Positions 28,832 through 36,828 of a stretch of DNA of 64,000 bases are shown in pieces. The translations under genes and the position numbers were made by a program. How positions within the stretch are numbered: the first letter of the stretch is position 1; each line of letters opens with the position of its first letter. The notes below the pieces were generated by a model that was not told where the DNA came from, did no database searches, and saw only the letters and a list, made by a program, of their open reading frames with translations. The DNA is from Phenylobacterium zucineum HLK1 (lineage in GTDB: Bacteria > Pseudomonadota > Alphaproteobacteria > Caulobacterales > Caulobacteraceae). The stretch is from contig NC_011144.1 of assembly GCF_000017265.1 (NCBI RefSeq), positions 3,760,001 through 3,824,000 of the forward strand. The letters run 5' to 3'.

Positions 28832-29371
28832 GTGCCTGCTTCGTCACCCGACCCGATCCAGAGACCGGCGCTGTTCCTCGACCGCGACGGGGTGCTCAAC
28901 GAGGACAGGGGGTACGTCCACCGCTGGGACGACTTCGACTGGATTCCCGGCGCCCGGGAGACGATCGCCGCGTTCAACCGGGCGGGCTGGATCGTCGTCG
29001 TGGTGACGAACCAGTCCGGCATCGGCCGCGGCTACTACACCGAGGAGGACATGCACGCCCTCCACGCGCGGATGAACGAGGAGCTTGAAGGCGCCGGGGC
29101 GCGGGTGGACGCCATCTACTTCTGCCCCGAGCATCCCGAGGCGCCGGTCGAGCGCTACCGCCATCCCGACCCGCCGAACCGCAAGCCCAATCCCGGCATG
29201 ATCCTGCAGGCGCTGGCCGAGTGGCCGATCGACCGCGAACGCTCGATCCTGATCGGCGACAAGCCCTCCGATCTGGAGGCGGCCCTGCGCGCCGGCGTCC
29301 GCGGGCTGCTGTTCGAGGGCGGGAACCTCCGCGACTTCCTGGCCAAGCAGGACCTGCTGCCCGAGGCCTAG
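28832..29371 (+). CDS. HAD-family phosphatase, GmhB-like (histidinol/heptose bisphosphate phosphatase)
   Basis: 179 aa. HAD motif I LFLDRDGVLNEDRGYV, motif II VVVVTNQSGIGRG, motif III NRKPNPGM and motif IV ILIGDKPSDLEAA, the GmhB arrangement. GmhB usually binds zinc with a C-x-H-x8-C-x-C loop; here CPEHP is kept but the later CxC is missing (PDPPNRKP). The start is uncertain: GTG 28832 (VPASSPDPIQ) is used, with no clear ribosome-binding site. Divergent from ilvA. Confidence 0.8.
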   Translation: MPASSPDPIQRPALFLDRDGVLNEDRGYVHRWDDFDWIPGARETIAAFNRAGWIVVVVTNQSGIGRGYYTEEDMHALHARMNEELEGAGARVDAIYFCPEHPEAPVERYRHPDPPNRKPNPGMILQALAEWPIDRERSILIGDKPSDLEAALRAGVRGLLFEGGNLRDFLAKQDLLPEA

Positions 29372-30990
29372 CGCGCCTCCATCCGCTCCAGCAGCCGCTC
29401 CAGCGTGGCGAGCTCGTCGGCCTCGCCGGGCGGCTTGTCCCAGCGGATGCGGCTGATCCGCGGGAAGCGCATGGCCACGCCCGACTTGTGCCGGGACGAG
29501 CGCTGCAGACCTTCGAACGCCACCTCGAAGACGAGGCCGGCGTGCGGCTCGGCGCGCACGGCGCGGACGGGCCCGAACCGCTCGACGGTGTGGTCGCGGA
29601 CGAACTTGTCGATCTGCTTCAGCTCCTCGTCCGTGAAGCCGAAATAGGCCTTGCCGACCGGCGTGAGCACCCGCTTGCCCAGGGGATCGTCGCACCAGAC
29701 CCCGAAGGTGTAGTCGGAGTAGAAGCTCGAGCGTTTGCCATGGCCCCGCTGGGCGTACATCAGCACCGCGTCCACCAGGAACGGGTCGCGCTTCCACTTG
29801 AACCAGGGCCCCTTCGGCCGGCCGGCCTCGTAGATCGAGTCCCACCGCTTCAGCATCACACCCTCGGCGATCTGCGCATCGCCGGCGGGCGGGCTGGCCC
29901 GCAGCTGCGTCAGGTCGGCCCAGGTGTCGAACGGCTGCATGGGCGACAGATCGATCCGCGGACTCGCCTCGCGGGCCACGAAGGCCTCCAGCCGCTGGCG
30001 GCGCTCGGCGAACGGCAGCGGCCGCAGATCCTCCTCGCCCTCCTGCAGCAGGTCGTAGGCGCGGATGCCGGCGGGATAGGCCGCCAGCAGCTTCGCATCC
30101 ACGGCCTTGCGGTTCAGCCGCTGCTGCAGGTCGGCGAAGCTGGCCACCCGTCCGTCGCGGACCACCAGCAGTTCGCCGTCCAGCACCCCTTCCCGCTCCA
30201 GGGCGCCCAGGATGTCGGGGAAGGTGCGCGAGATGTCGTCGCCGGTGCGCGTGTAGAGACGCCGCACGCCGCCCTCGTGCACCGCCTGCACCCGGATGCC
30301 GTCCCACTTCCACTCGGCGGCGTAGTCGGCGGGGTCGAGCCGGGCGAAGTCCACGGCCTCGTCGATCGCCTGGGCCAGCATCACGGGCCGGAAGCGGCCG
30401 GGGTTCTCGGACGAGGGCTTCTCGCTGCGCCCCTCCAGCCAGGCGAACAGGTCCTCGTAGGGCGGGTGCAGCGCGTGCCACAGCTCCTCGATCTCTGCGG
30501 GATCGACCCCGCCCATCTCGGCGGCGGCGCGCTTGGCCAGGCGGGCGGTCAGGCCCACCCGCAGCTCGCGCGTCATCAGCTTCAGCAGCGCCCAGCGCTC
30601 GCGCGGGTCGGGCAGGGCGTCGAGCCAGCCCTCGATCAGGCCCTGGACCTCGGCCCGGGAGGCGTCGCGCAGCCCCTCAACGACCTCGGCGAGATCGGGC
30701 TCACGGTTGGCCCCGGGGCGTCTCGGCCAGCACAGCGACACCGCCTCGGCCAAGTCGCCGACATAGTCGTAGGACCACCAGAAGAGCTGGGGGTCCATCC
30801 GCGCCTCGATGGCCTTGCGGATGAAGGTGGGCTTGGCCGCATCGAACGTCAGGTCGCCGGTCAGGGCGGCCAGGGCCCAGCCCCGGTGCGGATCCGGCGT
30901 CTCGCGCAGGTAGTCGCGCACGAGCGTCAGCTTCGCATTGCGCGAAGGCGTCAGCGACAGACGGTCCAGCAGCTCGGCGAACGCCCGCAT
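29368..30990 (-). CDS. ATP-dependent DNA ligase (cisplatin-damage-response / LigB type)
   Basis: 540-aa ATP-dependent ligase. N-terminal helical DNA-binding domain (LLDRLSLTPSRNAKLTLVRD), nucleotidyl lysine motif AAEWKWDGIRVQAV, motif III-like VLDGELLVV, motif IV/V GVMLKRWDS and GPWFKWKRDP, and a C-terminal OB fold ending AMRFPRISRIRWDKP. Accessory to the NAD-dependent replicative ligase. Transcribed after a metallo-beta-lactamase exonuclease gene (31321-32328) and a small gene, the usual ligase-associated repair set. Confidence 0.93.
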   Translation of the reverse strand: MRAFAELLDRLSLTPSRNAKLTLVRDYLRETPDPHRGWALAALTGDLTFDAAKPTFIRKAIEARMDPQLFWWSYDYVGDLAEAVSLCWPRRPGANREPDLAEVVEGLRDASRAEVQGLIEGWLDALPDPRERWALLKLMTRELRVGLTARLAKRAAAEMGGVDPAEIEELWHALHPPYEDLFAWLEGRSEKPSSENPGRFRPVMLAQAIDEAVDFARLDPADYAAEWKWDGIRVQAVHEGGVRRLYTRTGDDISRTFPDILGALEREGVLDGELLVVRDGRVASFADLQQRLNRKAVDAKLLAAYPAGIRAYDLLQEGEEDLRPLPFAERRQRLEAFVAREASPRIDLSPMQPFDTWADLTQLRASPPAGDAQIAEGVMLKRWDSIYEAGRPKGPWFKWKRDPFLVDAVLMYAQRGHGKRSSFYSDYTFGVWCDDPLGKRVLTPVGKAYFGFTDEELKQIDKFVRDHTVERFGPVRAVRAEPHAGLVFEVAFEGLQRSSRHKSGVAMRFPRISRIRWDKPPGEADELATLERLLERMEAR

Positions 30991-31027
30991 GGTTCAATAG
31001 CTAGGCTCGCCGGGGGCCGCCGCCAAA

Positions 31028-31243
31028 TCAGACGTCCCGGCCGTCGTCGCCCTCGCCGATCATGCCGCCGGGCGCGTCGGACCCGATGTCGCCTTCGCCG
31101 GCCATGCCGGGATCGCGGCTGTCCTCCGGGCCGATGTGGCGGACCTCGCCGCCGCCGGTCTTGGGCGGCACGCCTTCGCCGTGCGGGCGCCCGAGCGGGC
31201 CGCCCTCGCCGCCGGCGCTTCCGGGGTCTTGGGATTCGGACAT
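31028..31243 (-). CDS. Small Gly/Glu-rich disordered protein between exonuclease and ligase genes
   Basis: 71-aa protein (MSESQDPGSAGGEGGPLG...) rich in G, E, D and P with no predicted hydrophobic core. A good ribosome-binding sequence (AAGGAG, 8 nt from the ATG) supports translation. It lies 77 bp after the exonuclease gene and 37 bp before the ligase gene on the same strand. No family recognised. It resembles in composition the 86-aa protein at 7689. Confidence 0.6.
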   Translation of the reverse strand: MSESQDPGSAGGEGGPLGRPHGEGVPPKTGGGEVRHIGPEDSRDPGMAGEGDIGSDAPGGMIGEGDDGRDV

Positions 31244-31320
31244 GGTGGGCTCCTTCCGCCGGAGCCAACGGCGAGACCGACCGCTCGTTCCCGTTCCCGC
31301 CCTTTCCCGCTGGGGGAGGG

Positions 31321-32328
31321 TCAGTCGTCGTCGTCCTCGTAGCCGATCAGGGCCAGGGCGCGGGCGGGGACGCCGTGCAGCGTGGCCCAGCGGGCCAGGG
31401 CCTCCTCGCGGCCGTGGGTGATCCAGAGTTCGCCCGGGCGCAGCTCGTCCACCGTGGCGGTCAGCTCGTCCCAGTCGGCATGGTCCGAGATCACCAGCGG
31501 CAGCTCGACCCCGCGCTGGCGGGCCCGCGCGCGGATCTGCATCCAGCCCGAGGCGAAGGCGGCCACCGGCTCGGGAAACCGCCGGCTCCAGCGGTCCTGC
31601 AAAGCCGACGGCGGCGCGACGATGATCGCGCCGGCGAAGTCGGCCTTGCGCGCCATGGTGGCGGGCGCCAGCGGGCCCAGGTCTATGCCGTGCGTCTCGT
31701 AGAGGGCGTTCAGCCGCTCCAGGGCGCCGTGGACGTAGATGGTCTTCTCCCAGCCCGCCTCGCGCAGCAGCCGGATGATCCGCTGGGCCTTGCCGAGGGC
31801 GTAGGCGCCGATGATGTGGCTGCGCTCGGGGAACTGGGCGACCGAGCGCAGCAGTCGGGCGATCTCCTCCCGGTCGTCGGGATGGCGGAAGACCGGCAGG
31901 CCGAAGGTCGCCTCCGAGATGAAGACGTCGCAGGGGACCGGCTCGAACGGCGGGCAGGTCGGGTCGCGCCGGCGCTTGTAGTCGCCCGAGACCACCATCG
32001 TCAGGCCCTTCCAGCGCACCACCGCCTGGGCGGAACCCAGCACATGGCCCGCCGGGACCAGCGTCACCTCCACCTCGTCCCGCGCCACGACCTCGCCATA
32101 CGCCGCGGCCTGCCGCGCCTCGGCGAATCCCTGCCCATAGCGCTCGGCCATGATGTCGAGGGTCTCGGCGGTGGCGAGCACGGCGCCGTGGCCGGCCCGG
32201 GCATGGTCGGAGTGGCCGTGGGTGATGACGGCCCGGGCCACCGGCCGCACGGGGTCGATGTAGAAGTCGCCGGGGGCGCAGTAGAGGCCCTCGGGCTTGG
32301 GACAGAGCAGGTCCTGGGGCCGGATCAT
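31321..32328 (-). CDS. Ligase-associated DNA exonuclease (metallo-beta-lactamase / beta-CASP)
   Basis: 335 aa. Metal-binding motif ITHGHSDHARAGHG near residue 38, further ligands in VPAGHVLGSAQAVV and MVVSGDYKRRRDP, and a beta-CASP-like tail with FISEATFGLPVFRHP and ISDHADWDEL. The group is known as ligase-associated exonuclease and was formerly annotated as mRNA 3'-end processing factor. Upstream gene of the ligase module. Confidence 0.9.
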   Translation of the reverse strand: MIRPQDLLCPKPEGLYCAPGDFYIDPVRPVARAVITHGHSDHARAGHGAVLATAETLDIMAERYGQGFAEARQAAAYGEVVARDEVEVTLVPAGHVLGSAQAVVRWKGLTMVVSGDYKRRRDPTCPPFEPVPCDVFISEATFGLPVFRHPDDREEIARLLRSVAQFPERSHIIGAYALGKAQRIIRLLREAGWEKTIYVHGALERLNALYETHGIDLGPLAPATMARKADFAGAIIVAPPSALQDRWSRRFPEPVAAFASGWMQIRARARQRGVELPLVISDHADWDELTATVDELRPGELWITHGREEALARWATLHGVPARALALIGYEDDDD

Positions 32329-32401
32329 CGCCTTTACAATGTAGGAGCAGCCGACAGGCTCCGCATTGACGGACCCTCAGGCAAGGACCTAGGCGAGGCG
32401 C

Positions 32402-32830
32402 ATGAGCTTCAACATCCCCGGCGACATCGCCGAACACATGTCCCGCGTGGTGCCGCACGCCAAGGCCCTGGGGCTTGAGGTGGTGTCACAGGGCGAGGCC
32501 CGGGGCGTGATGCGCGCCCCGTTCCGCGATGAGCTGGTTGGCGACCCCGACACCGGCGTGATCGCCAGCGGCGTGGTGACCGCCCTGCTGGACCACGTCT
32601 GCGGCCTCGCGGTTCACGCCGCCAAGTCCGACGCCTTCCCGACGGCCACGCTGGACCTGCGGATCGACTACATGCGCCCCGCCGCCCCCGGCGCCGGCCT
32701 CACCGCCGAGGCGCACTGCTACAAGATCACCCGCTCGATCGCCTTCGTCCGCGCCGAGGCCTGGGACGTCGACCGCGCGGACCTCGTGGCCACCGCCCAG
32801 GCCGCGTTCATCCTGCAGGGAGGCGCGTGA
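32402..32830 (+). CDS. PaaI family thioesterase
   Basis: 142-aa single hotdog protein. DTGVIASGVVTALLDHVCGL contains the active-site helix and the acidic residue expected of PaaI-type acyl-CoA thioesterases; LDLRIDYMRPAAPGAGLTAE is the following strand pair. It starts 73 bp from the divergent exonuclease start and is followed 4 bp later by a second PaaI-type gene, so the two may form a heteromer. Confidence 0.88.
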   Translation: MSFNIPGDIAEHMSRVVPHAKALGLEVVSQGEARGVMRAPFRDELVGDPDTGVIASGVVTALLDHVCGLAVHAAKSDAFPTATLDLRIDYMRPAAPGAGLTAEAHCYKITRSIAFVRAEAWDVDRADLVATAQAAFILQGGA

Positions 32831-32834
32831 GCCG

Positions 32835-33254
32835 ATGAGCGAGACCTCGTCCGGCCAGCTGCTGCAGGACTTCCTGCTCCGGTCCCCCTACGTGCAGTTC
32901 CTCGGCATGCAGGCCGAGCTGGACGGCAGTGAGGTGAAGACCCTGCTGCCGTTCGCCGAGCACCTGATCGGCAACCCCTTCCTGCCGGCCCTGCACGGGG
33001 GCGTGATCGGCGCCTTCATGGAGATGACGGCCCTCGCCCAGCTCGCCGTGGCCGAGCCCTCGCGCAAGCGGCCCAAGACCATCGACGTGACCATCGAGTA
33101 CCTGCGCCCCGGCCGGGCCCAGCCGCTGTACGGCCGCGCCGCCTTGCGCAAGGTCGGCCGCCGGATCGCCAACGTCCACGTCGAGGCCTGGCAGGAGACC
33201 CCGGAGAAGCCGGTCGCGGCTCTGCGCGGACACTTCCTGCTGCGCGACGCCTGA
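32835..33254 (+). CDS. PaaI family thioesterase, second copy
   Basis: 139-aa hotdog protein, paralogous to its neighbour. LPALHGGVIGAFMEMTALAQ is the active-site helix with HGG in place of SG; VTIEYLRPGRAQPLYGRAAL matches the family core. The tandem placement suggests cooperation. Convergent with the second phnD. Confidence 0.87.
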   Translation: MSETSSGQLLQDFLLRSPYVQFLGMQAELDGSEVKTLLPFAEHLIGNPFLPALHGGVIGAFMEMTALAQLAVAEPSRKRPKTIDVTIEYLRPGRAQPLYGRAALRKVGRRIANVHVEAWQETPEKPVAALRGHFLLRDA

Positions 33255-33260
33255 GCCGCC

Positions 33261-34259
33261 CTAGCCGGGCTCGACCGCCGCCCGCTCCCGCCGGATCTCG
33301 GCGAGCGCCGCCTCGGCCTTGGCCACGCCGGCCTGGTCGCCCCTGGCCTTCGCCTGCAGCAGCTCGCCCGTCGCCTCCATCTCGCGCACCGGCAGCAGGT
33401 GGGAGGCGTCGGCCCGCTTGAACGGCAGGGTCTGGATGCGGGCCAGGATCGCCCGCTGCCGGGCCGCCTCGGGCGTCGAGCCCACGCCGTAGCTGAACAT
33501 GAACGCCTCGATCTTCCGGCGCAGGGCGGGATCGAGGTCCTTGCGGATGATCAGCGGGTCCTCGGGAATGCGCGGCGAGCGCCAGACGATCTCGACCGCG
33601 CCCAGCGTCCGCCGGGCGAGCGGGGTGTCCAGCATCTCCATCCGCTCCATCGAGGCCGTGTTGTTGGTGGCCGCGTCCAGGGTGCCCGAGCCCACGGCGA
33701 AGAGGTTCGCCTCGTGGTTCGCCGAGCGCACGGTCTTGAAGCAGGTCGCCGGATCGATCCCGCGCGGGGCGAACAGATAGGTCATCGGGGCGAGCGTGCC
33801 CGAGGTCGACTTGGTGTCGCCCATGCCGAAGTTGAGGCTGCGGTCGCAGGCCAGCAGCTTCTCCAGGGTCAGCCCCGAACCCCTGCGGACGATGACAACC
33901 GCCTCGTAGCCGTCGGGGCCGGTCGGATTCACCGACCGCGCGAAGACCTCGCCGTTCGCCCGGCGCACCGCCTCCAGACCCGACTGGTTGGTGAACCAGC
34001 CCACGTCGGTCTGCTTGAAGCGCATCGCCTCGATCAGGCCGGTGTAGTTGTTGCCGTAGTAGGCCTTCACCGGCATCCCGAGCGCCTTGGACATGTCGGC
34101 CAGGAACGGCTCCCAGTCGCGCTGGGCGCTCTGCTGGCTCTCGGCGGACAGGATCGAGAAGGCGAGTTCGGTCTTCGGCGCCCCGCCCTCGCCGGCCGGC
34201 TGCTGGGAGCAGGCGGCCAGGATCAGCGCGGCGGCGAGCACGGCAAGGCGTCGGAACAT
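33261..34259 (-). CDS. Orphan PhnD-like ABC substrate-binding lipoprotein
   Basis: 332-aa PhnD-type binding lipoprotein ([20 protein letters not shown]). It is clearly paralogous to the phnD at the left edge: [48 protein letters not shown] and [18 protein letters not shown] align along the whole length. No ATPase or permease gene is adjacent, so it either serves the phnC system or has another role. Divergent from lysK. Confidence 0.9.
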   Translation of the reverse strand: MFRRLAVLAAALILAACSQQPAGEGGAPKTELAFSILSAESQQSAQRDWEPFLADMSKALGMPVKAYYGNNYTGLIEAMRFKQTDVGWFTNQSGLEAVRRANGEVFARSVNPTGPDGYEAVVIVRRGSGLTLEKLLACDRSLNFGMGDTKSTSGTLAPMTYLFAPRGIDPATCFKTVRSANHEANLFAVGSGTLDAATNNTASMERMEMLDTPLARRTLGAVEIVWRSPRIPEDPLIIRKDLDPALRRKIEAFMFSYGVGSTPEAARQRAILARIQTLPFKRADASHLLPVREMEATGELLQAKARGDQAGVAKAEAALAEIRRERAAVEPG

Positions 34260-34352
34260 GCAAGGTCTCCCCCGGCGGGCGATTAGCCCGGCAATGTGTC
34301 GGTTCGGCGAAACCCCTTGAGCCCGCGGCGCTGGGGGGCTAGGCCGCCCGCC

Positions 34353-36026
34353 ATGCTGCAAGGTCTCTCCCATCAGGCGCGCGACGCCAAGAGCTGGCCG
34401 TTCGAACAGGCCCGCATCCTGCTCGACCGGATCCTGCGCCTGCGCCTCACCGACGCCGAACGTGACCTGGCCTCGACGCTGTTCGCCCAGGGCAAATTCC
34501 TCGAGGCCGTGGCGACCCTGCCGGCGCTGGCCCGGCCCGTGGTCTTCCAGTGCGGCTTCGGCGCCAGCGGCCTGCCGCACATGGGCACCTTCGGCGAAGC
34601 GGCCCGGCCGACCATCGTGCGCAACGCCTTCCGGGCGCTGACCGAGGACGCCATCCCCACCAAGCTGATCGTCTTCTCCGACGACATGGACGGCCTGAGG
34701 AAGATCCCGGACAACGTGCCGAACCGGGCGATGCTGGAAGAGGACCGCGACAAGCCGGTCTCGAAGGTCCGCGACCCCTTCGGCGAGCACGAGAGCTTCG
34801 CCCACCACAACAACGCCCGCCTGCGCGCCTTCCTCGACGGCTTCGGCTTCGACTACGAGTTCATGTCCTCGACCGACTGCTACACGAGCGGACGGTTCGA
34901 CGAGGTGCTGCTGCGGGTCCTGGAGCGGTTCGAGAAGATCCAGGCGATCATGCTGCCGACCCTGGGGGAGGAGCGCAGAGCCACCTACTCCCCGTTCCTG
35001 CCGATCAGCCCCAGGACCGGAAAGGTGCTGCAGGTCCCGACCCTGGAGCGGAACCTCGAGGCGGGGACCATCGTCTTCGCCGACGAGGACGGAACGCGGA
35101 CCGAGGTCCCCGTCACGGGCGGCCATGTGAAGCTGCAGTGGCGCCCCGACTGGGCCGCCCGCTGGACCGCGCTGGAGGTCGATTTCGAGGCCTCGGGCAA
35201 GGACCTGGTGGACAGCGTCCGCGTCTCGAACCGGGTCTGCCAGGCGCTGGGCGGCACGCCGCCCGAGGCGTTCCACTTCGAGCTCTTCATGGACGAGAAC
35301 AACCAGAAGATCTCCAAGTCCAAGGGCAACGGCCTGACCATGGAGGAGTGGCTGCGCTACGGCACGCCCGAGAGCCTGGCCTACTACATGTACCAGTCGC
35401 CGAAGTCGGCGAAGCGGCTCTACTTCGACGTGATCCCCAAGGCGACGGACGAGTACCTGTCGCACCTGGACGCCTTCAACCGCGACCGGGCCGCCGGCAA
35501 GGTCAACCTCGACAGCCCCGCCTGGCACGTGGCGCGGGGAAACCCGCCGCCGACCGGCTCGCCGGTCAGCTTCAGCCTGCTGCTGAACCTCGTCTCGGCG
35601 GCCGACGCCTCGACCAAGGAGATCCTCTGGGGCTTCCTCGAGCGCTACCAGCCGGGGGCGAACCCGCAGAGCGAGCCGCTGCTGGACCAGCTCGCGGGCT
35701 ACGCGCTCAACTACTACGAGGACTTCGTGAAGCCCTCGAAGCGCTTCCGCGCCCCCGACGAGCGGGAGCGGACGGCCATGGAGGACCTGGTGGCGCGCCT
35801 GAAGGCCCTGCCTGAAGGGACCGACGCCGAGGCCATCCAGAACGAGGTGTTCGAAGTGGGCAAGGCGGCCGGCTTCGAGCCGCTCCGCCTCTGGTTCGCC
35901 GCCCTCTACGAGGTGCTGCTTGGCCAGAGCCAGGGTCCGCGCTTCGGCAGCTTCGTGGCCATCTTCGGCATCGACCGGACGGTGGACCTGATCGAGCGCG
36001 CGCTGCGCGGCGAACTCGCCGCCTAG
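34353..36026 (+). CDS. lysK: Lysyl-tRNA synthetase, class I
   Basis: 557-aa class I LysRS, the type common in Alphaproteobacteria, Archaea and spirochaetes instead of class II LysS. HIGH-like signature [15 protein letters not shown] and KMSKS-like [15 protein letters not shown]. Zinc-free N-terminal domain is followed by an anticodon-binding helical domain. The start at 34353 gives [15 protein letters not shown]; an upstream start would add a positively charged segment not seen in relatives. Confidence 0.94.
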   Translation: MLQGLSHQARDAKSWPFEQARILLDRILRLRLTDAERDLASTLFAQGKFLEAVATLPALARPVVFQCGFGASGLPHMGTFGEAARPTIVRNAFRALTEDAIPTKLIVFSDDMDGLRKIPDNVPNRAMLEEDRDKPVSKVRDPFGEHESFAHHNNARLRAFLDGFGFDYEFMSSTDCYTSGRFDEVLLRVLERFEKIQAIMLPTLGEERRATYSPFLPISPRTGKVLQVPTLERNLEAGTIVFADEDGTRTEVPVTGGHVKLQWRPDWAARWTALEVDFEASGKDLVDSVRVSNRVCQALGGTPPEAFHFELFMDENNQKISKSKGNGLTMEEWLRYGTPESLAYYMYQSPKSAKRLYFDVIPKATDEYLSHLDAFNRDRAAGKVNLDSPAWHVARGNPPPTGSPVSFSLLLNLVSAADASTKEILWGFLERYQPGANPQSEPLLDQLAGYALNYYEDFVKPSKRFRAPDERERTAMEDLVARLKALPEGTDAEAIQNEVFEVGKAAGFEPLRLWFAALYEVLLGQSQGPRFGSFVAIFGIDRTVDLIERALRGELAA

Positions 36027-36111
36027 TCGCGTCCGCGGGCTCGCCCCGATCACGTCTCCGAGAGCGGCCCGCGGGCCGCCTCACCCTGGGTCAGGCTCGT
36101 TGGGTGATCAA

Positions 36112-36154
36112 CGTTTACGTACCCTTGACGTAAACGGAAAGGTACGCTTACGCT
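36112..36154 (+). promoter_or_regulatory. MerR-type operator/promoter with three half-sites
   Basis: CGTTTACG (36112-36119), CGTAAACG (36129-36136) and CGCTTACG (36145-36152) alternate in orientation with centres 16-17 bp apart. The second and third flank the spacer between a -35 TTGACG (36125-36130) and a -10-like TACGCT (36149-36154), 18 bp apart, the long-spacer layout used by MerR activators. The downstream gene encodes a MerR protein. Confidence 0.75.
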
Positions 36155-36187
36155 GTCAGCGCAAAACAACAGACCGGAGGAAACCCC

Positions 36188-36652
36188 ATGCCGACGGACC
36201 TGCGCCGACCCGCCCGGACCTATACGATCCGGCAGCTGTGCCTCGAGTTCAAATGCACCCCCCGCGCCCTGCGTTTCTATGAGGACAAGGGCCTCCTGAC
36301 CCCCGCGCGCGACGGGATGAACCGCGTCTATTCCTACCGCGACCGCGCCCGCCTGCAGCTGATCCTGCGCGGCAAGCGCGTGGGCCTCTCGCTGGCCGAG
36401 ATCGGCGAGATCCTCGACCTCTACGAAGCCGACGAGTCCGGCGCCCAGCAGGCGGCCAAGAGCCTGCGCAAGTTCAACGAGCGCATCGTCGCCCTCGAGC
36501 AGCAGAAGAAGGACATCGACGCGGCCATCGCCCAGCTCCAGAAGGGCATCGCCGACGCCGAGAAGCGCCTGGCCGCGACCCGGCCCGACCTGCTGCCGCG
36601 CGCGGCCGACTATGACCAGACCATGCGCCGCCAGCTGGACGGCGCGGCGTAA
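36188..36652 (+). CDS. MerR family transcriptional regulator (LiuR-like)
   Basis: 154-aa MerR protein. Winged-helix DNA-binding domain YTIRQLCLEFKCTPRALRFY followed by LLTPARDGMNRVYSYRDRAR, then a long coiled coil (ALEQQKKDIDAAIAQLQKG). No cysteine-based metal site; it resembles LiuR-type regulators of fatty/branched-chain acid breakdown, consistent with an acyl-CoA dehydrogenase gene downstream. It probably controls itself from the operator at 36112-36154. GGAGG precedes the ATG. Confidence 0.88.
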   Translation: MPTDLRRPARTYTIRQLCLEFKCTPRALRFYEDKGLLTPARDGMNRVYSYRDRARLQLILRGKRVGLSLAEIGEILDLYEADESGAQQAAKSLRKFNERIVALEQQKKDIDAAIAQLQKGIADAEKRLAATRPDLLPRAADYDQTMRRQLDGAA

Positions 36653-36664
36653 GAGACACGCCTG

Positions 36665-36689
36665 CGAGGCGGGACGGCGTCCCGCCTCG
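36665..36689 (+). terminator. GC-rich hairpin after the MerR gene
   Basis: CGAGGCGGGAC pairs perfectly with GTCCCGCCTCG around a 3-nt loop, 13 bp after the merR stop. Only a short mixed T tract follows, so termination may be partial. Confidence 0.6.
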
Positions 36690-36828
36690 TCTCCTTCCGG
36701 CTCCCCCGTTCCGGCCGCCACTTCGGCATTGCCCGCGGCCCCCCGCCTGAGCGACATAGGGCCAGCCCAGAGGCCCGGCGCACGCCGCGCCCCGCTCACC
36801 TGCCCGACGCTTCACATTCGGAGCCCCC

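Noticed and set aside
29221..32478. Very long plus-strand open frame over the ligase and exonuclease genes
   Set aside because: It is a high-GC antisense shadow; the minus strand holds two clear genes with family motifs, and this frame has no recognisable domain.
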